NCBI GenBank assembly: GCA_900312665.1
Contig: ONZQ02000010.1
Span: forward strand, 186,001 to 250,000
Length of the DNA: 64,000 nt
Direction of reading: 5' to 3'
Source: Cephalotrichum gorgonifer
Lineage: Eukaryota; Ascomycota; Sordariomycetes; Microascales; Microascaceae
The notes under the pieces were generated by a model. That model saw nothing but the letters and a program-made list of their open reading frames with translations. It made no database searches and had not been told where the DNA came from. The position numbers and the translations under genes were made by a program. Below, piece by piece: positions 47,446 to 58,500 of this stretch (positions are counted from its first letter, which is position 1; every line of letters begins with the position of its first letter).

Positions 47446-50004
47446 TCACCTCCAATATTCCGAACCACGGTTCGCACTATCCACCGCAACGACCTCGACC
47501 GCCCCCGTATAAAAATAATGAGGAGCCCCCCGCCTCACCCTACCCTTCCCAACCCGCCTCTCCTCCGCCGCAAACGCCTGTCTCGTGGCCACCCTATACC
47601 TCTTCAGCTCCGCGACGACATCCCGCATCCCCTCCAGGACACCCCTCCCGGGCTCCCTCATCACCGCCGGCACAACGATCGCCTCCCAGGCGTCTAGGAA
47701 GAGGAGGGACCCAGTCGGCACGCCTGCCCTCACCTGCGACGGCGACGCGACGCCAATCACCTTTCGCAGGTCGGCGCTGCGGACGAGGTCCATGTATGCG
47801 TTCACGGCAGGATGGGGCCCCGGGACGCCGGTCCCCACCCACACCCGCGCCCTGAAGACGTTTCCGAGCCATTTATCCGTGTGGACGATGCACTCTCCCT
47901 CGAGCACGACGCCCTCGGAGGCCTTGAATCTAGAGTTATCGATCGGGTTAGGATCCTGGGGGGAGGCGCGTTGCTCACGACTCCTTGCATCCCTGCCACT
48001 GGGCCCTTCGTCGAAAAAGGTAAAGCTCTCCCGGTCCATGTCGAGTAGTCCCTCGACGTCTAGATCTCCCGAGAGGCTCAGCTGAGACAGGTCCTCCATG
48101 GGGTCTGCCTCGAACTCGAGGGATATGTGCCGGAGGCCCCTCAGCATCATCGGGGCTCTCCTAGAGGACGATATGGTGGCGTCCGCAATGTCACGTTCCT
48201 GTATGGATGCCAGCTCTATGAAGTTCGTGATCTTCTCGATAAGAGGACCGGAGGAGCGCCGGGGGATCTTGGTCAATGTTATGGACGTGATGCGAGGGTT
48301 CATGTCCGGCACGAAGGCCTGCGGGTACGCCATCTCGCACTTCTCCCGCACGGCCGTCTCCGCGAGCCAAATGCGATTCAGGGCCGAGAGACCCTCCGCC
48401 TCTAGCGTGGGGATCTGCGTGACTACAGAGTGATGTATCCGGAGCGCCCGCAGATTAGAGGAGAAGACAGGCCTCCAGATGTGCGATGAGCCTAACATTC
48501 CATAAAGCCGGGTCGATTTCGGCCACGGCCGTGGCCACGACAGCTTGAGGGGAATGCGCATGGAGTCACAGTCTACAATCTCCAGCTGCCCAGGGGACAT
48601 ACGGATGAGAGCCTCCACGCCTGGGGCAGTCACCTTGGTGTTTGAGAGGCGCAAGTGAGTCAGACACAGTGACGCCGCGTTCGAATGAGCCGCGAGCAGC
48701 ACAGCCTCGGCGACGGACGGAGAGGCCTCGGGATCCGCCGTCACGGCCTGCTTTACGACGTCAACCGAGTCGGACTTGATGGCGGCGCGGCCATCCCCTC
48801 GAACCGGCGCAGCTCCCTCCTGGTCGCCGTGGTACGAGGGCGAGTCCGCGAGGTACCGCGCCGGGTGGCTGAAGGTGCCGCTCTGACTCGACTCTACTAC
48901 GTGGTAGAAAGGGCCGAATTGCGAGGTACCCCTCTGGCTCATCCATTCCACGCGCCCCTCGACCTCAACGTGCGCAGCAGTCCGCAGAGACGGGCTGTGC
49001 ATCATGAGCTCGCGGAGGTGGGGTAGCACGGCGTCAGGCAGGGGGTTATCGCCCAGGTCCAGGCTCCAGAGCATGCCAGCAAACGCCTTCGCGAGGTCGA
49101 CGGCGTCCCCAGCCCCGAGCTCCCTCCCCCTTGCCTTGAGGATACGAAGCCGCGGCAGGCCCGCCGCCGCACCGATCAGGGGCCGTATCGAGCCCGGCAG
49201 CCCAGAGACGTCGAGGCACACCAGCGCCCGCAGCCCCTCGGAGCCCTCAAAGAAGGTGGACCCCAGGAGGAACTGACACCCCGAGAGGCTCAGGACCTCG
49301 AGCCCGCCGTCGCCGAGGGCGTGCCAGGGGGTGCTCTGCAGAGCGTGGGCGTCCGACTCGGCGTCCCCGTCCAGGAGGACACACCTCAGGTTGGGGAACA
49401 GCGTCGGGACGAACCTGAAGGTAGAGGTGATGGCGCTCTCGCCCCTGTAGTGGTACGAGACCCTCGCCATCTGGCGGAAGTCGAGGGAGAGCACGTGCGC
49501 ACGGGTCGAGTACTTCGTCGTCGGCGCACGCTTGTGGATGAACTTGAAGTACCACGTGAAGTCTGGCCCCCATTCGTCAGTCATGTGTATGTAACGTCAC
49601 AGTGCGCTATAAAACTATAAATACATTCCTGCCTGAAGAGCTGAGCCCCGAATATTAAGTACTAGACGGGAAGCTCGGTGTACAGCCCCTGCGAGGGGCT
49701 CCGGGGCAACATAGTTCATACTTGGAGCAATACCAGGACGGTGAGGTATGGGAGGAGTGGAGAAACTCGAAAGGGGGAAAAGGGGGTACTTACCGTCCGC
49801 AGGGTCAAGCCCCAGCTTCCTAATAGTGACCAGGGGGTCCCTCCACAGAAGCGGGGTGAAGACGTCGTTGAAGCGGCGGCAGACGAGGCAGAGGCTCGGG
49901 TAGTCCGTCGCGGGGACGTATGGCGCCACGAGAGACGGCCAAGTGAGGTGGCGGCTCACAACGGCCTCCTCGTAGGAGGGCGGAGCAAGCGCGAATGCAG
50001 TCAT
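47446..50004 (-). CDS. F-box-like / leucine-rich protein
   Basis: Exons 50004-49794 and 49562-47446, 775 residues. Exon 1 has an F-box-like start (DYPSLCLVCRRFNDVFTPLLWRDP at about 35-60), the usual helix-Leu-Trp pattern. The junction restores Asp-Phe-Thr-Trp across a phase-1 intron with a GTAAGT donor, a CTGAC branch-type sequence and a CCAG acceptor. The rest has irregular leucine-rich repeats (for example LEVLSLSGCQFLLG, LVCLDVSGLPG, LRALRIHH). Such proteins normally pick substrates for SCF ubiquitin ligases; the target is unknown. The stop TGA at 47448..47446 lies inside a perfect donor (GAG|GTGAGT), so a further 3' exon is possible. An internal ATG at 49584 lies in the intron and is not the start. 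Confidence 0.75.
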
Positions 50005-52699
50005 GGTGACGGTAGTGCCGCCTCTTTTCGGAAGAGGGAGGAGGACAGGGGTCTTGGATCTCGGTGAATGATTAGACCGATGTAGGCTAAGGCTTGTTCG
50101 CGTGCTCTGACAGCAGTGATAGGATAGGACGGGGTCGACTCCGTCCGTCGCCGTACACACTCCAGCGGCACGAGAGTACCGGGTACCCGAGGGGACTTTC
50201 GGGAACACGATAAGGTGGCTCGGGGCCGATCAAGACCGTCAAAAGCCCAATCCAATGTCGAGTTGCCGTTATACCGTGTGTGGTTGGATGTCGTATGTCT
50301 CCTCACATGTCCCCACACTTAGAGCGTAGAACGGGAAGCAGATGTTGGTTGGCATGCACGGCCAGTTCGTGTCGTTGGCGCTGGCGGTGGTGTTGGGTGT
50401 TGGCATCCCGTCACCTTTCATTCGTTGTACAGAAAGGTTGGGTCTATCTCCCCGCATGTTCGTCGAGGGCCGTTTTGTGTTGGTGGCGGTGGCTCTTGCA
50501 TGTAGGCACCAGGCAGAGGAGGAGAAGGAGGATGAGGAGGCAGTGCAACTCTTGAAGCACTGTGTGCAGTCTGGGCGCAGACCACCAAACAAGCAGGGCG
50601 GGCACAGTGTATCTTTTCTCGTCCATCCCCGTGACGCAGCAAATCCAGTCCAATGTGAGAGTATGTACATGCGCGCGTAGATCTCCGGCCTCCATGCCAA
50701 GAAATTGGACATCTCTCCCCATTCAGGACACCTTCTCCTCGGGAAGACCACGGCGGACGATCACTTCATACTCGGGTACTTGTCCTTGGCACTATCCCAG
50801 AAAAATGAGGAATGCAATATTACCCGTCTATGCGGTCAAATCAAAATAGGATAAATAATAAAAAGAAAAGAAAGGTGGCCGTGGTACCAGTTTTACTCCA
50901 TCATTGACGCGTTCAGCCTTGAAGGTGGTGACTTGTCGTTCGTCTGCCCGTCGTCGGCCAGCCGATATAACACTAGACCCGGAGGTAATGAGAGCCATGT
51001 CCGGGCCGAGAGACCCCACACGGCCTGCCGCAGCCGACCACAGATCCAAGCAAACCACTAGCGCTGTTTTTTACCTGTCAGCCCCACTCTTCCCACCCCC
51101 AGCCGTTGTGCTTCCCCCACCCTGACCCTGTCGTCCAATCCGTGCTCTCCCCTGCACGAGACCCAACCAGGAAATCGGACTGTTGGTGCATCCACCCTTG
51201 TAATCCTAATCCGGAAGGGGGAGGGGAGGGTATTTTTACTTTGTATAAGTATACTTGTACTTACACCGACTCCCTAGTTACCCATAGAATAATACTAAGT
51301 ACGGTGTACTCCAAACGAGTACGTAGTAACTATGTCTTGCGTGTGGTGTGGCAGATTGGGGGTTTCAACGGACAGGGAAACGAACAGGGACAGGGACAGG
51401 GGCACATGCAGCCCCGCGCAAGTACCGCCGTCAATGTTATCCCAATGTCGTTCAACGTGGGTGGACCCAATCTGTTGGTCCTCCGGCAGACAAATATCAT
51501 ATTATCGAGAGATGCTTCTCCCAACAGCCCCCGACCCAACGGCTATCGCGCAACCCTACAGCCTCTCTCATTTTTCCCTCTTTCTTTTCTCTGCACGACC
51601 AGACCAGTATTTGCCCAGTTCCTCCAGCAACCATCATTGCATCCATCCCTGCCCCCACGCAGCGCGCATTCTCCTCCCGTAATTCAGCCACCCTACCGGT
51701 GATCACTTACACGACGCCTTCTCGCCGCCCCCATCTCCCCATCTGAACCACACCCAATATGATTCCCTCGTCCCCCTGCCCCCGCCCCCCCTTCGCCCGG
51801 AATGCATCTCCACCGGCAATACCGACGCCTTACCCCAAACAAAACAATGTCCCCCAAGGGCAAACAAACAAAAGCAGCTGCATTCCCCGAGGGGGTGGGC
51901 GTACATCTTGTGACCAACTATCGAAAGCTTACTGCACAGTGGAACCAGACGCTCGGGTCCAACATCATTTTGTCTCGTGCCCCCCATGGATCAATTGATT
52001 GCCCGGATGTCGTCTCGTCCCCGGTCTATCCTTTCCATAAACAGAAAGGAAAAAATGAGAGAAAAAAAGGACCCCCGTTTCTGCAGTTTGGATATCGGCT
52101 ATGACCGGGCTGTCTGTGATACATCACATAGTATGTACATACTGGATCACCCTCTCGCGCACACCATCACAACATCCCTCGTCCTCTGTTCTTGAAAAGG
52201 GGAGGCGCGGGCGGGGCTAAGAACCTTCCATGCAGTTCGTGCAACGCTTCCATGCATGAACAGCCCAGCCTCCCAATACGTCAGTACACACCATCACATC
52301 CACCAGCTTCCCTGAGGCAGGCCAACCCTCCTCGAGTCTTACATTAGTTCCTCCTCCAAAATCCAGCTAGACAACCCATCTCAGACTACCCTCGTCCAAA
52401 TCACCCAATCCCGGACTCTCCTCTCCCCCTCTCCCTTCTCCCTACAATCCTATTCGCCACCTGCACGATAGACCCCGTCCTTCTAGAACTTCCAAACTTC
52501 CCAAAAGATCCTCGACCTTTCCTCTTCCGGAAGTCCCATCACCTTATCACAGGAGCTGTCGGACGCCACCCCTGCCCCCTTTCCCCCTTCCCAAGATCTC
52601 GAGGCTAAGCGGGTCCCACGAGAATGAGGTAGATCCAATGAGGAGGTGCCAGGCTCACGTTAAGGGTCCTAGTGAGGGAGTGACTATCACATCTACCCA
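50005..52699. other. Intergenic
   Basis: 2.7 kb with many short GC-rich frames but no supportable gene. AAGTATACTT palindrome at 51247-51256; C-rich strand from about 52260 to 52600. Confidence 0.5.
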
Positions 52700-52771
52700 T
52701 CCCATATAGTGTAGGGGTTATCATACCGCCCTCTCACGGCGGAGACCGGGGTTCGATTCCCTGTGTGGGAG
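52700..52771 (+). tRNA. tRNA-Glu (anticodon CTC)
   Basis: A 72-nt cloverleaf without intron. The acceptor stem TCCCATA pairs with TGTGGGA (one G-T pair), the anticodon stem CCGCC/GGCGG encloses the loop CTCTCAC with anticodon CTC, and the T arm carries GGTTCGATTCC. A T6 pol III terminator follows at 52778-52783. Confidence 0.96.
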
Positions 52772-52777
52772 TTTGTC

Positions 52778-52783
52778 TTTTTT
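52778..52783 (+). terminator. Pol III terminator of tRNA-Glu
   Basis: Run of six T six bases after the tRNA 3' end; longer T runs follow at about 52791. Confidence 0.8.
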
Positions 52784-53661
52784 GCATTTTCTTTTTTTTT
52801 GGGGGGGGGACGGGGATGCCTAAGTATTCACGCTTTGGTTGAAACAACTAGTCTCTATTAATACTTCGCTCGCTCCAAGGCCAGCCTGGTGGAGAAGAGA
52901 GGAAAGAGGTGTGGATGCCTCGTTATCTCACCAGCACCACCGTGGCTACGTTCTGGAACGAGAGATACTATGACTCGTAGCATGGGACGATGCACCTCCT
53001 CGGCTCTGATACGCCAACTAATCCCCCCAGTCTCCCCAAGTCCCCCCCAATATGCGTGGAAGGTAGACTAAAGTCCTTCCATGCGTCACCGGGTCCCTGC
53101 ATTCCACCGGACTCGTATCACCGTACCTCGTCCTGATGTGATGTGACGTTCTCGACCTATCGCGCTAATGAGTGGTGCAGGAAGCCGTTTCTATGAGAAT
53201 CACTTCCCAATCCTGACATCGGTCCCGAGGGTGCCAGCATGCATGTCCTGGCGAGCTGAAATGTACCAGTAAATTATATCATTTGTGAGTAAGATATGCA
53301 ATTGTAATTTGACTTCCAGCTGCCTATTGAGCCCTTTTCTATGTATTACGTACTTCCCATAGCAAGAAACGCCAAAAAGTATTATACCCCCGAGCAATCC
53401 CGGGACTGCTCGTGCCAAGGAAACAAAAGGTACAAGACTCAAATCCATACCGTCCAATATATCCCCACCACAAGGTCAAAACACCAGATAGGGGGGTAAA
53501 GGGGGGTTGGAAGAATTTCGTCGGGGTAGAGACAAGAAAAAAGGCGATCTTATACGATATCCGTAAAAACCAGGTTCCCGAAAAAAAAAACATTATACCG
53601 TGTCACGTAAAGCTCATCCCGGATATAACTCGCAAAATAAGAAAGATACCACCATTACCGA
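52784..53661. other. Intergenic
   Basis: No gene seen; the 3' flank of the C2H2 factor gene occupies the right part. Confidence 0.5.
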
Positions 53662-54977
53662 TCATAGACGGCGGTAAGTTGCTTTGGTGGCGGAGGAGGC
53701 GCTTCCCCTCTTCGACGGCTTCCGGGGCTTGGTGCCCTCTACCAGCTTGCGGTAGTGCTCGACGGCCTCGGGCACGTATTCCACGCGGCCGCTGGTACGG
53801 GGTTGCGAGTGGATCTTGATGTGGTTCTTGAAGTTGTCCATCCTGTTGAACGGCTTCACGCTCTTGTCCTTGCAGAAGGGGCACGGGATCACCGCTTCCT
53901 CGTGGGTTCTAGTAAGGATTCTCTGTTAGCGTCCAAAAAACGAACACCCATGGTTGGGGGTATAGCGAGAGTGCTCGCGAGAAGCGGAGGAACTCACGTC
54001 GTGACATGTCTCTTAAGGTGCTCTTTCCTATTGAAAGACTTGTTGCAGCCAGGAACCTCGCACTGATGCTTCCCCGCCGCGATCCTCTTGATCTCAATGC
54101 CGCCTTCATGTCCTTGATCGCCACTGCCAGGAGGGCCCATGAGCATGTCGCCCATGTCACCTCCGCGGCCGCCGGTATCTAAGGACCGGACACGCCTCGG
54201 GGGAGATCTTATTTCTCTCCCGATTTCAACCATCGCAAGCCTATGCGGTAGGCCTGGAGACGGCATCGTATCCATTGGGAGTGGCGACATGACTGTGTGG
54301 GAGCCAACAGATTCCGTGTCGGAGTTTCTGAGCTGCTCTCCGGGTGCGAAAGGCATCGAAGACGTGAATGACGGCCTGCCGGCTATAGAACCGCACATGT
54401 CGTAGGACTCGGTGCTGCACATGTCGTACGCCCCGTTGCTGCTGCACATGTCTGACATGCGGACCGTATTAGGCGCCAAGGATGTGTCGAAAGATCTCGG
54501 CCGTCCCCTATCGCCCATTGGGTACAGTTCGTAGGGCGACTGGTCCATAGGAGCGGATGTTGAATATGACTGCGGCATCGCCATCTCCGCGAAGCCGCTG
54601 TAGTCCAAGGTCGTGGGGGTAGGCTCCGTGGCTCGTCTCGCCGGTGGAGCGTCTGGGATACAGGGGCCCCCGAGGTAGGAGACACGGTTCAATCCAGAGG
54701 GCTTACATTCGGTGGCATTGAAGCACTCGGGCGGGTAATTTTGCAGAGGCATATCGAAGAATAGGTTCTGTTGTTGGTATGGCGCGTCTAAGTCAAGGGT
54801 TTTTGGAGGGGTTGAGCTGCCAGAAGTGGGGGTGAAGGGTCCGTATGAAGAAGAAGGAGTTGAGAAGCTGTCGGATGGGGGCGACGGTCCTGAAATGGAG
54901 AGACCGAAATCCCTGTCTGACTTGAAGGCCGAGTTGAGTGGGGAGGAGTCCAGCGAGAAAGATGGTATAATTTCCAT
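53662..54977 (-). CDS. C2H2 zinc-finger transcription factor
   Basis: Exons 54977-53998 and 53908-53662, 408 residues. The first ~300 residues are a Ser/Pro/Thr-rich, disordered activation-type region with SSYGPFTPTSGSSTPP and three YDMC/SDMC-type short repeats near the middle. Two C-terminal C2H2 fingers follow: finger 1 CEVPGCNKSFNRKEHLKRH (about 305-323) and finger 2 CPFC...FNRMDNFKNHIKIH (about 335-358); the intron lies just after the first finger. The tail is Lys/Arg-rich. A long N-terminus plus two C-terminal fingers is the layout of several fungal developmental regulators, BrlA included, but I cannot place it in a named family. The promoter is broken by the assembly gap at 55241. Start chosen at the first in-frame ATG; earlier in-frame sequence lacks ATG. 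Confidence 0.85.
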
Positions 54978-55240
54978 GTTTGCTTGCTGCAGTTGGCAGT
55001 TGGGAGGAGAGCTTGAAACGGAAGGAAGAGGTGGGGCCTTCTGGTTGACAGGCACCGGGGTTCGCGGTGTCTGATAAATAGTGACCCGCGACCACGGTTA
55101 GGTCCCTGTCGACAGGTCCGGGGGGGGGGGGTGTTTTTGATAGACGCAAGGGCCGTGGCCAAAAGAGAAGCGACAGGGGTGTGACCGGGGTAGGTGTGTG
55201 GATGTATGTAGACTTGTTTTCCGGTTTTTTTTTTTTTTTT

Positions 55241-55535
55241 NNNNNNNNNNNNNNNNNNNNNNNNNNNNNNNNNNNNNNNNNNNNNNNNNNNNNNNNNNNN
55301 NNNNNNNNNNNNNNNNNNNNNNNNNNNNNNNNNNNNNNNNNNNNNNNNNNNNNNNNNNNNNNNNNNNNNNNNNNNNNNNNNNNNNNNNNNNNNNNNNNNN
55401 NNNNNNNNNNNNNNNNNNNNNNNNNNNNNNNNNNNNNNNNNNNNNNNNNNNNNNNNNNNNNNNNNNNNNNNNNNNNNNNNNNNNNNNNNNNNNNNNNNNN
55501 NNNNNNNNNNNNNNNNNNNNNNNNNNNNNNNNNNN
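55241..55535. other. Assembly gap (295 N)
   Basis: Unknown bases, bounded by T16 on the left (55225-55240) and by C-G8 on the right. Any apparent reading frame across it is meaningless. Confidence 1.
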
Positions 55536-58500
55536 CGGGGGGGGAGGCGGGGTACCGAGAGAGAAGGTACTCCGTGTTGCAAGGCTTCCCTCAGTGATAT
55601 TATATTTAGAATGGGAGCAAGACGACTGACGGTGGCCTATATCCCGAGGGGAGCGAGCCAGGTAGTAGTGCCTCTAATCGTCCGTGTTGTGTAATGTTGC
55701 CGTTCCAGAAATGGGAGGATGAGTTCGTATGGAACGCGGCAGTTGGGATTTGGGGTCGGAAGGGTTGGAATGATACTAACAACCCCCTGGGGCGCAGTCG
55801 ATACCTCTTGCTTCGTACTCCTACAATAGGTAGTATGCAAGGGCAGGGAAGGGTAATAAGAAAGACTCAGCTCTTATTTTCTGCATGCGTTCCTGCCTGT
55901 CGTGAGAGCTGTGTGGGGGAGAGGGAGAGATAGTAGACTTTTTGTTCCTGAAAGAAGCATGGAGGAGGAATGGGAGCGTAGATTTGGGGGTTTCGAAGCA
56001 CTTCCCTCAGACCAGATTTGGGGGTGTCAACGCCGTGATATATACGCAGGAGGGAAACCTTAATACGGCGTGAGGCAGATCGAAGCCTCCCAGCCCCGGC
56101 TGGATTTTAGTCTCCGCAGACTACTATTACGAGTATTACTCGTGAGAGGAGATGCCCCAGACGCTAAAGAAGGATAACTTTAATAGCCACTAACACTCAT
56201 GAGTAGCTGGCTGGTGGCCGAACGCAAAGGCCTAGACTAACCATCCATATGCCATCCGTTAGTCTTCCCGTTGAGGAGAACATGAGTTGTCTGAATCACG
56301 AAAGACGAGGGGGGTATTGGTCAAACGTCAGGAATACATATAGAAAGAAGTCGCCCCAGTCCCCGCCAGAAGTTTAATCCAGGGTAGCATCAACTGGTCG
56401 GGTACCTCGGATTGGCATTTGCCGCCACACAGTCGGCCAGAACTTGTACTCGTAGGTCGAACGACCACACACCATAGGTTCTTGCGCTAAGGCGAGAGCC
56501 GAGTAGCCAGCGTCTGGGCTTGGGCAATTGACCATCTGACAGGGCCGACAGGGATAAACGCCAGAATGGCGTAGGGCCGATGTGGATGTACCGGGGACTC
56601 TGTGTAACAAGGGTCATGGAAAGGCTAGACTCAATGTGTATTGATGGCAGTGTGGAGAAAGGAGTGATACTTGTTCCTAGCCCGGCGGCTCCAAGCATGA
56701 CTCTACTTCCCTCATTCATACGTTCCTTTTCTCAAGATCAACTAGAGGGGATAGATAGGTCCACTAGGCCACGAAGGTGGGGGATATGTAGGCGCCTCCT
56801 CAATAAAAAAAATATAAGACGGCTCATCGAATGCGGAACATCAAATGAAGGGTGGTATGTGTGTGTGTTGGTGGAAACGTATCTTTTAGGCCGTTATGTT
56901 GCTTGCTGCTCGAGGCCCTTGACCAAGCTCCAAGACATAGGGACGAAGACATGAAGGGGGGCAGCAGCTGTCAACGCCGTCCATCAAGCATCTGACACCA
57001 AACGGCCGATCTCTGAAGGTAACACGGGGGTGGGCACATCAGACCGATGCATCACCTCAATGAACAGCCGCGGGTGGGTGTGGGTTGGGGTGTGAGCTGA
57101 GGATGACCATGATGTACTTGTAGCCATAAGATGAATGGTTGGGGGGTGGGGGGTAGGGTGGTAGCATTGAAGGCATGGGAGACAGCGGGTATGGAGAGCG
57201 ATCTGCGTGGTACCCGTCGGGGGTCTGGGAGTAGCGCAAACTCAGGCTTAGGTCGGAGGTCTAGGCGTCTAGACATGCGGTTCCTCTGCGGGCGTTGCCA
57301 TGCAGCTATGTCCAACGATGAGCTGCTCGGCGCTTGAAGGGAGAGACACGAGTAAATCTGACATCAATCATGGGGTTTGGCCTGGCGGAGCCTGTAAGGG
57401 TCTGAACGCAGGTACGACAGAGAAGGAACGGCTGATGGTCAGTATGTGTGTGGACATGTAATGTGTTGGCTGTACCCGTAGTCAAGGTTAAGGTCAAGCA
57501 GTACTTGCAGCTCACCCAGTCCATGCAAGTAAGTACCCACCAGGACCACGCACACCACACTATGACGACGGGGCCTGGTAAGGTATCATGTCTGGAACAT
57601 GTACAAGCGCTCTCGCATTTTTATTTAGTAATAATACTTGCACGTTGGTGAGCAAGATTGAAGAATCCTCGGTCCCCAGCGGGTGAGAAGATTGTGGCCT
57701 GCTATTTCCCTTTCAGTTGGGCCCACGTCCGGGGAAGGGTAAGGACAGGTCGTGCGTGGGTGGGACAATTTCCCTGCAGCTGCAGGAGGTACATTTAGTC
57801 GGAGGTTTTGAGATGCTAAGTAGTGGACCCGCTTTAGCGTTCCCTCGATTACTTTTTTGGAGAACCATGTCCATGTTGGTAGTTGCTGTTGGATGGGTCG
57901 CTCCACTAGCGCGAAAGCAGGACAAGGATCATACACAAGTACTTGACGTCGTCCCCTCCAAGTACGTACTCGGGATATTATTGGCTTGCATCCGCCTCCG
58001 GACTCGCCGTGAACACCACATGAGCATCAGTACCTGATATATGCAAGCACGCTAAAGGGAGCGATGCGCTAGGTATGGACGAACTGTTTGCCGCAGTGCT
58101 GTTTGTACTCCAGGATACACGACCCTTTCCCGTCTGGCTCTCTTCACCTCGGCACTGGCCGTCCGAGTTTGACAGCAAGGCTACGAGTACATTCCCAAGG
58201 TAGCATTGAGGGAGCGGGAATGTTTGCTAGGAACCCTGTTGATCCCTCCAGGCAGAAGGCCCTCCCACTGTCACTGTTGGTAGCTGGATGAACGGAAAGC
58301 TTAGCTGGGATTGGATCGGTCCTGCCCTGCTGGGCTGCTCTGTTTGGGCAGTCGCGATCCACGTTGCATACTTGTACTGATAGGCTGACGGCACCCATAC
58401 AAAGTACCTGTATTAACTTTGTCCGTCGAGGACCACCCCGTTGCTAGCTCCCCGGGTCCGACTCGCGACTTCCCCCCCCATCCTCGAGTGGCGCCCGAGA

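Noticed and set aside
51106..51702. 198-residue plus-strand open frame
   Set aside because: Starts in C-rich spacer and ends in low-complexity Pro/Ser sequence; overlapping frames on both strands are equally long.
55181..55629. Open frames crossing the gap
   Set aside because: They consist mostly of N-derived X residues.
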